This document shows positions 36,270-44,414 of a DNA stretch of 64,000 nt, one piece after another; the first letter of the stretch is position 1, and every line of letters begins with the position of its first letter. The stretch spans positions 62,001 through 126,000 of the forward strand of contig JACKEH010000002.1 in NCBI GenBank assembly GCA_020633125.1, in the 5' to 3' direction. The position numbers and the translations under genes are program-made. The DNA comes from Sandaracinus sp. GTDB lineage: Bacteria > Myxococcota_A > Polyangia > Polyangiales > Houyiibacteriaceae. The notes beneath the pieces were generated by a model that ran no database searches, was not told where the DNA came from, and saw nothing but the letters and a program-made list of their open reading frames with translations.

Positions 36270-37181
36270 ATGAAGGTGCGGCTCGGCGTCGATCTCGGTG
36301 GCACGAAGATCGAGATCGTCGCGCTCGATCCCGAAGGGCGCGAGCTCGTGCGGCGTCGCGTACCGACGCCTGCATCACGGGGTTACGACGCGGTGGTCGG
36401 CGCGATCGTCGGGCTCGTCGCGGAGGTGGAGCGGGAGCTCGGGGTCGTCGGCACGCTCGGCGTGGGCACGCCGGGCGCGCTCTCACCCGCGACGGGATTG
36501 CTTCGCAACTCGAACACGACGTGTTTGAACGGACGACCGCTCGATCGCGATCTGAGCCACGCGCTCGGTCGTGAGGTGCGGCTCGCCAACGACGCCAACT
36601 GCTTCGCGCTCTCGGAAGCGACGGATGGCGCGGCCTCGGAGGCGTCGATCGTCTTCGGTGTGATCGTCGGCACCGGGACCGGCGCGGGCGTGGTGGTGCG
36701 GGTCGGCGACACACGCCGCGTGCTCGGGGGCGCGAACGCGATCGCAGGCGAGTGGGGCCACATGCCGCTGCCGTGGCCGAGCGACGACGAGCGCCCCGGG
36801 CCGAGTTGCTACTGCGGGCGCGCAGGCTGCGTCGAGACCTTCCTCTCCGGGCCAGGGCTCGCGGCCGACCACCTTCGCGTGACGGGCGAAGTGCTCGAGG
36901 GTCCTTCGATCGCGCTCGGCGACACCGAGGCCAAACGCGCGACGCTCGAGCGTCACGCGGACCGCTTCGCGCGAAGCCTCGCCGTGGTGCTCGACGTGCT
37001 CGATCCCGAGGTGGTCGTGCTCGGCGGGGGCGTCGGTCAGATGGCGCATCTCTACGACGCGTTGCCTGCACGCTTGGCCCGCTACGTCTTCTCGGACGTG
37101 GTGAGGACGCGGATCGTGCCACCCATGCACGGCGACTCGAGCGGCGTGCGCGGCGCCGCGTGGCTCGGCGCTTCCGGGTAA
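36270..37181 (+). CDS. mak: Fructokinase (ROK family)
   Basis: The 303 residues follow E. coli Mak closely from memory: LGVDLGGTKIEIVAL, LANDANCFALSEA, VIVGTGTGAGV, AGEWGHMPLPWP, the zinc site CYCGRAGCVETF and the end GDSSGVRGAAWLG. It would phosphorylate fructose (possibly mannose) with ATP in the cytosol. The ATG at 36270 begins the phosphate-1 loop; the open frame upstream is not conserved. It follows the synthase gene after 124 bp and could share its transcript. Confidence 0.88.
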   Translation: MKVRLGVDLGGTKIEIVALDPEGRELVRRRVPTPASRGYDAVVGAIVGLVAEVERELGVVGTLGVGTPGALSPATGLLRNSNTTCLNGRPLDRDLSHALGREVRLANDANCFALSEATDGAASEASIVFGVIVGTGTGAGVVVRVGDTRRVLGGANAIAGEWGHMPLPWPSDDERPGPSCYCGRAGCVETFLSGPGLAADHLRVTGEVLEGPSIALGDTEAKRATLERHADRFARSLAVVLDVLDPEVVVLGGGVGQMAHLYDALPARLARYVFSDVVRTRIVPPMHGDSSGVRGAAWLGASG

Positions 37182-37282
37182 CGGGGCGGCGCTGGGCGAC
37201 TCGAGTGGCGCGGCCGTGTGGCGGGAGTGGCCTGAGCGACGACGCGAAGAGGGGATCGGCGGCGGATCGCCGACAAGTCTTG

Positions 37283-37300
37283 GAAAACACGACTGTTTTC
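37283..37300. promoter_or_regulatory. Dyad GAAAACA-N4-TGTTTTC, possible operator
   Basis: GAAAACACGACTGTTTTC is a perfect 7-bp inverted repeat with a 4-bp spacer, AT-rich in otherwise GC-rich DNA. It lies 82 bp before the EGF-repeat lipoprotein gene. A near-identical dyad occurs at 44265-44282 upstream of another lipoprotein gene. A TTTTCTCGAAAAATCACAGCC stretch and CATAGAAT, a weak -10, follow. Confidence 0.5.
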
Positions 37301-37381
37301 GCGATCTGTCGCTCGAGTCGGTTTCGCTGTTCTCGAAAAATCACAGCCATCATAGAATCCGCCCTCCGGGGAGGCGATGGC

Positions 37382-40300
37382 ATGACGAGCATGAGACGAA
37401 GCCTGTGGGCTGGAGCGCTGCTGGCGCTCGGAGTGGGCTGTGGGGGCGGCAACGGGATGACCGACGCCGGGGACGACGGCGGAGGCGACGCCACGACGAT
37501 GCGCGACGGCTCGACCGGCGACCCCTGCGCGGTCGACAACGGCGGCTGCGACACGTTGACGACGTGCACGGCCTCGGGCGGCACGGTGACGTGCGGCGCA
37601 TGCCCGAGCGGCTACACCGGCAGCGGTCGCGACGGCTGCAGCGACGTCGACGAATGCGCGGCGGATCCCTCGCCTTGCTCCGACGTGGTCGAGTGCACCA
37701 ACACGCCCGGCGGCTTCACGTGCGGCGATTGCCCCGAGGGCTACGTCGACGACGGCGCGGGCGGCTGCAACGACATCGACGAGTGTGCGACCGACAACGG
37801 CGGCTGCGCGCAGACCTGCACCAACTCCGACGGTGACTTCGAGTGCTCGTGCGGCGACGGCTACACGCTCAACGCGGACGGAGCCGCGTGCGACGACGTC
37901 GACGAGTGCGCGACCGACAACGGCGGCTGCGACGAGCTCGTGACCTGCACGAACACCACCGGCAGCCGCGAGTGCGGCATGTGCCCGCTCGGCTACGACG
38001 ACGAGATGGACGACGGGACCTCGTGCGTCGACGTCGACGAGTGCATGGCCGAGCCGGGCCCCTGCTCCGACCTGGTCGAGTGCACGAACACCGCGGGCGG
38101 CTTCACCTGCGGCGACTGCCCGATGGGCTACGTCGACGACGGCGCGGGCGGCTGCACCGACATCGACGAATGCCTCGTCGACAACGGCAACTGCGACGAG
38201 CTCGTGGCCTGCACGAACACCGACGGCAGCCGCACCTGCGGCGATTGCCCGAGCGGCTACACCGGCGACGGCGAGACCGGCTGCACGAACGTCGACGAGT
38301 GCGCGACGGACAACGGCGGTTGCGCGCAGACCTGCACCGACGCGCCGGGCACCTTCACGTGCGGCTGCAACAGCGGCTTCACGCTCAACGCCGACGGCGC
38401 GACCTGCGACGACGTGAACGAGTGCGACACCGCGAACGGCGGCTGTGCGCAGGTCTGCAACAACAGCGCGGGCAGCTTCAGCTGCGCTTGCAACGCGGGC
38501 TTCACGCTCAACGCGGACGGCGCGTCGTGCGACGACGTCAACGAGTGCGCGACGGGCAACGGCGGTTGCGCGCAGGTCTGCAACAACAGCGCGGGCAGCT
38601 TCAGCTGCGCCTGCAACGCGGGCTTCACGCTCAACGCGGACGGCGCGTCGTGCGACGACGTCAACGAGTGCGCGACGGGCAACGGCGGTTGCGCGCAGGT
38701 CTGCAACAACAGCGCGGGCAGCTTCAGCTGCGCCTGCAACGCGGGCTTCACGCTCAACGCGGACGGCGCGTCGTGCGACGACGTCAACGAGTGCGACACC
38801 GCCAACGGCGGCTGCGACACGAACGCGACGTGCACGAACACACCGGGCAGCCGCACCTGTGCCTGCAACGACGGCTACTACGGCAGCGGAACGGTCTGCG
38901 CGGCGCTCACCGCGCCGACGGTTCGTGACGGCACCCGCTCCGCGGGCGTCGACTTCCTCTACCAATACTCGCCGCTCACCATGGGCGACGGGTTCCTCCG
39001 CGCGAACTGGACCGCCGTCACCGGCGCGACGGGCTACCGCGTGCAGATCGGCACCACCGCGGGTGGTTCCGACATCCTCGCGGCGATCGACGTCGGCAAC
39101 GTCACCGACGCCGAGCTGACGGGCCTTCTCGTCGAAGGCGCGTGGACGGGCGCGGTCTACTACGTGACGGTGCGCGCGACGGCGGGCGCGAGCACGGGCC
39201 CGGTCGGCACCTCGAACGGCGTGCAGATCGCCGAAGCGGTGAGCTGGGACGGCGCGAGCACCGCGGGTCTCCGTGGGGGCTTCTCGACGAACTGGCCTAC
39301 CACCGGGCAGACCGCGTTCTACGGCGCGCACTACTTCGAGACCGTCACCATCGCGGCCGGCGTCGCCACCGCGGTGCAGGGTTGGGGTCGCGCGCAGGGT
39401 GTCGGCGCGAACACGCCGGCGGGCAACGCGGCCGTGGTGTCTCCGGAGGACGGCTGGCTCGCCGTCTACGCCAACACCATCACCGTGGCAGGTTCGATTC
39501 ACGCCTCGGGTCGCGGCTACGGCGGCGGCGGAGGCGGCGGAGGCGGCTGCAACTCGTCGGGTCTGCGTGGCCTCGGCGGCGCGGGCGGTCTCGGCGGCGC
39601 GGGTGCGGCGGCCGAAGGCGGTGGCGCCGGCGGCGGCGGCGGTGGCTCGCCCTTCGGTGCGGGCGGCGCGAGCGTGGGCGGCGCGGGCGGCCAACCGGGT
39701 GGCCAAGGCAACCTCGTCGGGGGTGGCAGCGGCGGCACCGGCGCGTGCAACTCGAACGCGGGTCGCCCGGGTGGCGACGGTGCGGTCAGCGACGTCGGTC
39801 GCGCCGGCACGAGCGCGGTGAACTCCACCACGCCCGGCGTGGCCGGCGGGGGTGAGTTCGCGGCGGGCGGCGGTCGCGGCGTCACGGGCTGCGACAATGC
39901 CAGCGGCGGCGGCGGCGGTGGCTACGGCGCTGGCGGTGGTGGCGCGGCGCAGTGGACCGGCGCCAACCAAGAAGCCGGCGGCGGCGGCGGCGGAGGAACC
40001 GGCGGCTTCGGTGGCACGGACACTCCGGCCGGCGGTGCCGGTGCTGGACCCTTCGCGGGCGGCAGCGTCGCGTGCAACACGAGCGGCACCCACGGTGGCT
40101 ACCGCTCGGCGGCGGGCAACGGCGACACCAGCACCGATCGCGTCGTCTACCTCGGCTCGGGCGGCAGCGGCGGTGGCGCCGGCGCAGTCCAAGAAGCGGG
40201 CGGCGGCGGCGGCGGCGCGGGCGGCGGAGCGATCCGTCTCTACGCGGCGATTCGTCTCGAGATCGCGTCGACCGCGCGTCTGCTCGCGAACGGCGCGGGC

Positions 40301-40552
40301 GCGGGCGGCGGTGGCTTCGACGCGGGCGGCAGCAGCTCGGTCGGCCGCGTCGGCGGCGACGGCGCGGGTGGCGGCATCTTGCTCGAGGCGGCCGAGCTTT
40401 CGATTCAAGCGACCGGCACCGCGGTGAGTGCGCGCGGCGGTTCGGGTCGCACCACCAACGGCGGCACGATCAAGCTCTTTTACGGCACCTTGTCCGGAAC
40501 GGCGCCGACCGAGGCGGGCCGTATCTACGACGCAGGTCCCGGCTCGTTCTGA
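37382..40552 (+). CDS. Giant EGF-repeat and glycine-rich surface lipoprotein (1056 aa)
   Basis: The lipoprotein signal ends at Cys20 (LLALGVGC). Residues about 49-515 contain eleven EGF-like units, most with the calcium-binding start D(V/I)(D/N)EC; units 8-10 are almost identical. A fibronectin-III-like domain (residues about 517-620, WTAVTGATGYRVQIG) follows. Then comes a region beginning VSWDGAS, and a roughly 230-residue poly-Gly/Ala/Ser stretch (GGGGGGGGGG blocks). A short beta-rich end closes the protein. It is a likely secreted or surface-anchored adhesion or matrix protein. Start ATG 37382 (37391 possible). Terminator at 40588. Confidence 0.85.
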   Translation: MTSMRRSLWAGALLALGVGCGGGNGMTDAGDDGGGDATTMRDGSTGDPCAVDNGGCDTLTTCTASGGTVTCGACPSGYTGSGRDGCSDVDECAADPSPCSDVVECTNTPGGFTCGDCPEGYVDDGAGGCNDIDECATDNGGCAQTCTNSDGDFECSCGDGYTLNADGAACDDVDECATDNGGCDELVTCTNTTGSRECGMCPLGYDDEMDDGTSCVDVDECMAEPGPCSDLVECTNTAGGFTCGDCPMGYVDDGAGGCTDIDECLVDNGNCDELVACTNTDGSRTCGDCPSGYTGDGETGCTNVDECATDNGGCAQTCTDAPGTFTCGCNSGFTLNADGATCDDVNECDTANGGCAQVCNNSAGSFSCACNAGFTLNADGASCDDVNECATGNGGCAQVCNNSAGSFSCACNAGFTLNADGASCDDVNECATGNGGCAQVCNNSAGSFSCACNAGFTLNADGASCDDVNECDTANGGCDTNATCTNTPGSRTCACNDGYYGSGTVCAALTAPTVRDGTRSAGVDFLYQYSPLTMGDGFLRANWTAVTGATGYRVQIGTTAGGSDILAAIDVGNVTDAELTGLLVEGAWTGAVYYVTVRATAGASTGPVGTSNGVQIAEAVSWDGASTAGLRGGFSTNWPTTGQTAFYGAHYFETVTIAAGVATAVQGWGRAQGVGANTPAGNAAVVSPEDGWLAVYANTITVAGSIHASGRGYGGGGGGGGGCNSSGLRGLGGAGGLGGAGAAAEGGGAGGGGGGSPFGAGGASVGGAGGQPGGQGNLVGGGSGGTGACNSNAGRPGGDGAVSDVGRAGTSAVNSTTPGVAGGGEFAAGGGRGVTGCDNASGGGGGGYGAGGGGAAQWTGANQEAGGGGGGGTGGFGGTDTPAGGAGAGPFAGGSVACNTSGTHGGYRSAAGNGDTSTDRVVYLGSGGSGGGAGAVQEAGGGGGGAGGGAIRLYAAIRLEIASTARLLANGAGAGGGGFDAGGSSSVGRVGGDGAGGGILLEAAELSIQATGTAVSARGGSGRTTNGGTIKLFYGTLSGTAPTEAGRIYDAGPGSF
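38408..38899 (+). repeat. Coding tandem repeat, 123-bp unit, four copies
   Basis: GACGACGT(G/C)AACGAGTGC starts at 38408, 38531, 38654 and 38777, exactly 123 bp (41 codons) apart. Copies 2 and 3 are almost base-for-base identical, copy 1 differs at a few positions, and copy 4 diverges in its second half. It encodes EGF-like units 8-11 of the surface lipoprotein and points to recent unequal exchange. Confidence 0.9.
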
Positions 40553-40576
40553 CGTGAGCGCGAGGGTCGCGGCGCA

Positions 40577-40760
40577 TCCGCGACCGACGAAACGAACGCC
40601 GTGGCCACCCCACGGCGTTTCGTTTTTGGAAGGGGAGGGTTTCGAAGCGCTCGTCCCCGAGGTCATCTGCATCCGTGACCGACGAAACGAACGCCGTGGC
40701 CACCCCACGCGTTTGGTTTCGGAAGGGAGAGGGGTTCGACGCGCTCGTACCCTCCGCGTC
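40577..40760 (+). repeat. Duplicated terminator block, two copies 95 bp apart
   Basis: ACCGACGAAACGAACGCCGT begins at 40583 and again at 40678. The similarity extends through GGAAGG(G)GAG, TTCGA(A/C)GCGCTCGT and CATCCG(C/T)GACC. The second copy has lost a base in the right arm (CACGCGTTTGGTTTC), so its hairpin is weakened. The rest of the 491-bp gap to 41043 shows no gene; a GAGACACCGCGGAGATGGGACTTCGCGGTGTTTCG hairpin (arms GACACCGCG and CGCGGTGTTTC) lies at 40971-41010. Confidence 0.75.
40588..40627 (+). terminator. Rho-independent terminator
   Basis: AAACGAACGCCGTGG pairs with CCACGGCGTTTCGTTT (one bulge) and is followed by a T run. It lies about 36 bp after the surface lipoprotein stop. 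Confidence 0.8.
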
Positions 40761-41043
40761 CGTGCCCGACGACGAACGGCACCCAAGGGAGCTGACGCCT
40801 TCCGCCGGTCTGGTCGAAAAACGCCCATGTGGCGTGAATCGACCTCACTTTCTTCCATCGAGGTTGCATTGTTGCTGCGACTTTGGAATTCTGGGTCGCA
40901 GATGAACGGGTGAACGGGACACCCAGACGTGAGCGGCAGAGGCTTCCGGGACTCTCCTTCGCTCGCACGAGAGACACCGCGGAGATGGGACTTCGCGGTG
41001 TTTCGCTTTTTGTGCGGCTCGAACACCTGCCATTCTCGGCCGT

Positions 41044-41877
41044 GTGACGGCTCCCACCCCGCGTCGACGCCGAGGTCGCCTCGTTCTTCTGGTGTTGGGC
41101 ACGTTTGCCGCGCTCGGCTACTTCGCTCGTGACCCGATCGCGAGCTTCCTCGGGGAGCGGTTGCTCGCGAGGCGCGGCGTCGCGTGTGACTCGCTCGCGC
41201 TGAACATCTCGTGGGATCTGTCGCGGGTTGCGGTCGGACCGACGACCTGTCGTCTCGAGCACGGTCGCGTGGCCGAGCTGGGCCTTCCAAGCGGTGGAGA
41301 GGTTCGCCTCGCGTGGCTGCGTCCGCGTGCGTTGGACGCCGACGTGTTGCGGGTGGTGCCTCGCGAGCTCCCCGAAGACATCGAATTTGCCGGTCCGGGC
41401 ATGCTCGGGGACGAGCTCGCCCGAGCGCCCATGGAACGAGGGTTCTCCGTGGCAGCAGGTTTCGCCGAACGCGTGGATCGCATCGATCTACGTGTCGGTC
41501 GTCTCGAGCTCGTTCGTGACGAGCGTGGCCTCGTCGTCACCGACGTGGTGGTTCGACGCACCGACGAAGGCCTCTACCTCGAGGTCGAGAAGATCGAGCC
41601 CCGCGGCGGTGCGTTGCGTCGTGGTCCGGTCGAGGTGCACTGGCACGTCGGATCGTTGGTGGGACGCGTGGCGCCTCACGACGTCGACGTGCGAGGGCGC
41701 CTTCGTTTGGATGCCACGCTCGCGGGACTCGGTCGGCGTGGGGACCTCGGCTTTGCGGTGCGAGGACGGGACCTGAACGGCCTCAACCCTCCGAATCTGA
41801 CGATCTCTTGGGAGGACACGGCCGAGATCCGCTCCCTTCGGGACATCGCGCAGCGTCTTCGCGACGCCCTTCGTTGA
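41044..41877 (+). CDS. Membrane-anchored hypothetical protein (277 aa)
   Basis: The GTG start is followed by a basic stretch and one hydrophobic helix (residues about 11-25), then a soluble beta-rich domain (RIDLRVGRLELVRDERGLVV, GLYLEVEKIEP). This layout resembles the start of AsmA-like or intermembrane-transport proteins, but the protein is much shorter and I cannot assign it. Translation begins with GTG overlapping TGTGTGA, and no clear ribosome site is seen. Nearest downstream gene on the same strand is 77 bp away. Confidence 0.6.
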   Translation: MTAPTPRRRRGRLVLLVLGTFAALGYFARDPIASFLGERLLARRGVACDSLALNISWDLSRVAVGPTTCRLEHGRVAELGLPSGGEVRLAWLRPRALDADVLRVVPRELPEDIEFAGPGMLGDELARAPMERGFSVAAGFAERVDRIDLRVGRLELVRDERGLVVTDVVVRRTDEGLYLEVEKIEPRGGALRRGPVEVHWHVGSLVGRVAPHDVDVRGRLRLDATLAGLGRRGDLGFAVRGRDLNGLNPPNLTISWEDTAEIRSLRDIAQRLRDALR

Positions 41878-41954
41878 GCGTCGAGAGGTGTTCCGCGCGA
41901 AGAAAACCAAGGGAGCGCGGGATGGGCGGACCCTTCTCGCCGTAGGCTGGCGCC

Positions 41955-42623
41955 GTGGCCTCACGCACGATCGACGTCCTCCTGGAGCTCACGGAACTCG
42001 CGCCGGTCGAGCAGATCGAGGTGATGCTCGAACCGCAGGTCTTGGTCGACTTGCTCGACACCTTCGGCCACCCGCGAGAAGAGACGAAGCGACGGTTGGC
42101 GAGCGGCACCTTGCCGGGCGAGCTCCTGCGCGATCTCTTGAAGGAGCACGGCGCCGCGGCGGTGTGGGAGCGCGTGCCGCCTTCGGCGCAGCGGGGGATG
42201 CGCGAGCCGAAGAAACCGCGCCGCGGAATCCTCGGGCGGCTGGAGACGAAGGAGCGTTCGCGCGCCGAGCGTTGGACCAGCGTCGCGGGGTTGTGCGCGT
42301 TGATCTGGTCGGGGATGTGGATGGCGGGCGCGTTCCCGGAGTGGGGTCGCGGTCCGAGCCTCGGCACCACGATCGCGTCGTGCCTCGGTGGTGCGGCGAT
42401 CTTCGGGCCGCTCACGGTGCCGCGAAGTGCCGGCATGATCGGTGGGTTCCTCGCCGGGGCCGCGAACGTCTTGGCGGCGTGGCTCTGGCTCACGCACTTC
42501 CCGGAGATTCGCGTGGGGCGCCTCGCCGTGCTCGCGATCGTGCTCTTGCCGCTCTTGCTCGGGCTGCTCTTCTCCTGGCTCTTCGAGCGGCTCTTCGCGG
42601 TGACGCGGCCGCGTGGGTTCTGA
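41955..42623 (+). CDS. Membrane protein (222 aa)
   Basis: A soluble, Leu-rich helical N-terminal domain (residues about 1-95, IDVLLELTELAPVEQIEVML) is joined to four membrane helices (about 108-125, 135-155, 160-180, 192-212) and an Arg-rich end. The family is unrecognised. GTG start at 41955. It probably forms a unit with the preceding gene. Confidence 0.6.
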   Translation: MASRTIDVLLELTELAPVEQIEVMLEPQVLVDLLDTFGHPREETKRRLASGTLPGELLRDLLKEHGAAAVWERVPPSAQRGMREPKKPRRGILGRLETKERSRAERWTSVAGLCALIWSGMWMAGAFPEWGRGPSLGTTIASCLGGAAIFGPLTVPRSAGMIGGFLAGAANVLAAWLWLTHFPEIRVGRLAVLAIVLLPLLLGLLFSWLFERLFAVTRPRGF

Positions 42624-42885
42624 GCGACGACGCGGCTCTGCCGAGGGCGGGACGCGGTCGAGGCCGTGGCCAGGACGGGGCTCTGCTCGGGTCGTGCGAT
42701 CGCGCCCGATCGAGGCGCGGTCCGAGTTTGCGCTGCTCGCGACGAAACGGCGTTCGACCACGCAACCGAGCGAGGCTCGCTTCGAAAAGCGACGCCTCGT
42801 CGAGGGAAGGGTCGATTGTCGTGGCGAGGCCCGGCGCGCGACCCAGGTTCCTCGCCTTCGAAAACCTCGTCTTCCGGAGTCTCCG

Positions 42886-43326
42886 ATGTCGTCGCCGCGT
42901 CTCGATCGTCGTGCCCTTCTTCGTGCCCTCGCTCCTGGAGCGCTCGCGGGCGGGGCGGTGGGCGCGGGGGTTCTCCTCATGATGCTGTCGAGCTCGCCAA
43001 TTTCTTGGTGGCTGGGAAGCGTCGCAGCGGTGGGGGTGACCCTGGGGTGTGCTGCGGTCGGTGTGCTCGTTCGGCTGCGACGTCACGGAACGGAGTCTCG
43101 TCCCTCGCAGGCTGCACGCGCTCTCGGGTGGTCGCAGCCGCGGCTGTTCGGAGTGATGCCCGCGACGATCCTGGCGGTGTGGGTTCCCGTGCTGTTGATG
43201 GAGTCCGACCCCTCCACGCGGCGCTTCGCGCTGGTGGTGTCGCTCTCGCTCGCGGGGATGGCTCCGACAGTGGTCAGCGCGTGGCTGTGGTGGCGGTACG
43301 AGGCGTCGGTGGCCCACTCGACCTGA
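42886..43326 (+). CDS. Small membrane protein (146 aa, 4 TM)
   Basis: The ATG at 42886 follows CCGGAGTCTCC, a fair ribosome site. Four hydrophobic segments alternate with Arg-rich loops. The N-terminal RRALLRALAPGALAGGAVGAG looks Tat-like, but the Arg pair is not in the full motif. No family is recognised. A strong terminator follows at 43338. Confidence 0.6.
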   Translation: MSSPRLDRRALLRALAPGALAGGAVGAGVLLMMLSSSPISWWLGSVAAVGVTLGCAAVGVLVRLRRHGTESRPSQAARALGWSQPRLFGVMPATILAVWVPVLLMESDPSTRRFALVVSLSLAGMAPTVVSAWLWWRYEASVAHST

Positions 43327-43337
43327 CGTGTCGCCGG

Positions 43338-43377
43338 AACGAAGACGAGCTCGCTGGATCGCGAGCTCGTTTTCGTT
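43338..43377 (+). terminator. Bidirectional terminator
   Basis: AACGAAGACGAGCTCGC pairs with GCGAGCTCGTTTTCGTT around TGGATC. It lies between the membrane protein stop (43326) and the convergent SRPBCC gene stop (43396). Confidence 0.78.
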
Positions 43378-43395
43378 TCCGTCGCTCGCGCGTTG

Positions 43396-43863
43396 TCAGG
43401 CTTCGAGCGCTTCGAGGCGCTGGTACGATGCCTCCATACCGTGCTCCATGCCGGTTTCGAGCATCGCGGCGCGCGTCTGCGCGTCGGGGAGCGTCATGCG
43501 CATCGTCATCTTCGTGCCGGCGCCGTCGGCTTCGAAGCGCGTCTCGATGCGGTTGTCCGGCGTGGGATCCGGGAGGTGCATGCGCTCGACGTGCAGGATG
43601 CGATGCGGCGGATCGAGCTCGAGGAACTCGCCGGTGAGGTAGAAGCCGTTGCCCTGTCCGTCGGACCACTCGTAGCGAATGCGCCCGCCCGGACGCGCTT
43701 CGAGGAGGCAGACGGGCATCGTCCAGCCGTCGGGTCCGAGCATCCAGCGTTGGACGATCGCGGGATCGGTGTGGGCGCGGAACACCTTCTCGGGTGGCGC
43801 GGCGAAGTGGCGGGTGACGACGACCACGGTGTCGCCTTCGACCTCGAGCTTCAGTCCAGTCAT
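43396..43863 (-). CDS. SRPBCC/AHSA1-family protein
   Basis: 155 residues with the Aha1/START-like layout: an opening strand TRHFAAPPEKVFRAHTDPAIVQRW, the WMLGPDGWTMP and GGRIRYEWSDGQGNGFYLTGEF strands, and a long C-terminal helix (AAMLETGMEHGMEASYQRLEALE). These proteins bind hydrophobic ligands; no enzyme role is certain. It starts 17 bp after the ArsR-type gene, with AAGGAG upstream of the ATG. An ArsR regulator followed by an SRPBCC protein is a common pairing, so the ligand-binder is probably controlled by the repressor. Confidence 0.87.
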   Translation of the reverse strand: MTGLKLEVEGDTVVVVTRHFAAPPEKVFRAHTDPAIVQRWMLGPDGWTMPVCLLEARPGGRIRYEWSDGQGNGFYLTGEFLELDPPHRILHVERMHLPDPTPDNRIETRFEADGAGTKMTMRMTLPDAQTRAAMLETGMEHGMEASYQRLEALEA

Positions 43864-43880
43864 CGGGGGCTCCTTCTCGC

Positions 43881-44204
43881 TCAGCAGTCGTCGTCGGCCA
43901 GGAGTCGGTCGAGACGCTGGTAGTTGGTTTCGAGGGCGCGCCGGAGCAGATCCAGGTACGCGTCGAGCTCGGTGAGGGCGGCAGGCGCGAGTCGGCAAGG
44001 CCGCTTGGTGCCTTCGACTCGCTGAAGGACCAGGCCGGCGTCGACCAACACGCGGACGTGGCGGGAGACCGCGGGCTGCGAGATGGCGAAGGGCTTGGCG
44101 AGCTCGCCTACCGTGGCTTCGCCCGTCGCGAGCTGCGCGAGGATCGCACGACGGGTCGGGTCGGCGAGGGCTGCGAAGGTGGTGTCGAGCGAGGTCACGG
44201 TCAT
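43881..44204 (-). CDS. ArsR-family winged-helix repressor
   Basis: 107 residues: LADPTRRAILAQLATGEATV, then the recognition helix ISQPAVSRHVRVLVDAGLV and the wing VEGTKRPCRL. The metal-site Cys pattern of ArsR/SmtB is missing, so it belongs to the ligand- or protein-sensing branch often paired with SRPBCC proteins. First gene of a two-gene operon. The promoter region holds TATAAT and a GTTATATAAC palindrome, which fits autorepression. Confidence 0.9.
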   Translation of the reverse strand: MTVTSLDTTFAALADPTRRAILAQLATGEATVGELAKPFAISQPAVSRHVRVLVDAGLVLQRVEGTKRPCRLAPAALTELDAYLDLLRRALETNYQRLDRLLADDDC

Positions 44205-44218
44205 TGAATGACACGTTT

Positions 44219-44241
44219 GTTATATAACGAGCAAATTATAA
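44219..44241 (-). promoter_or_regulatory. ArsR operon promoter with palindromic operator
   Basis: On the minus strand, TATAAT (44240-44235) is followed by the perfect palindrome GTTATATAAC (44228-44219), about where transcription should start and 15 bp before the ATG. This AT-rich island stands out from the surrounding GC-rich DNA and is the expected place for the ArsR-type protein to bind. The -35 box is not obvious. Confidence 0.55.
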
Positions 44242-44264
44242 ATCGTGCGACGCTCGATCAGATT

Positions 44265-44282
44265 GAAAACACGGGTGTTTTC
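44265..44282. promoter_or_regulatory. Dyad GAAAACAC-GG-GTGTTTTC, possible operator
   Basis: A perfect 8-bp inverted repeat with a 2-bp centre. The same GAAAACA...TGTTTTC arms occur at 37283-37300. It lies between the divergent ArsR and lipoprotein genes, 133 bp before the latter's ATG. Confidence 0.5.
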
Positions 44283-44414
44283 GTGTGTGCGACGGGTCCG
44301 TGAACGGAAACCCGCGTCGAAACTTCGGGAGGCCCGAGTGACTGGAACGGGGTGGTTCACCGGGGTGGCAAACAACGAATGCGGCCCGTCGTCGGGCTGC
44401 TAGGCTCCGCGCCC

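Noticed and set aside
38408..38899. CRISPR-like regular spacing
   Set aside because: The repeat has no unique spacers; 123 bp is exactly 41 codons of an EGF-like unit inside a gene.
37082..41290. A 1402-codon open frame opposite the EGF-repeat gene
   Set aside because: It is the antisense shadow of repetitive high-GC coding DNA. Its translation is low-complexity Ala/Arg/Val with no domain, while the plus frame has clear EGF units and a signal peptide.
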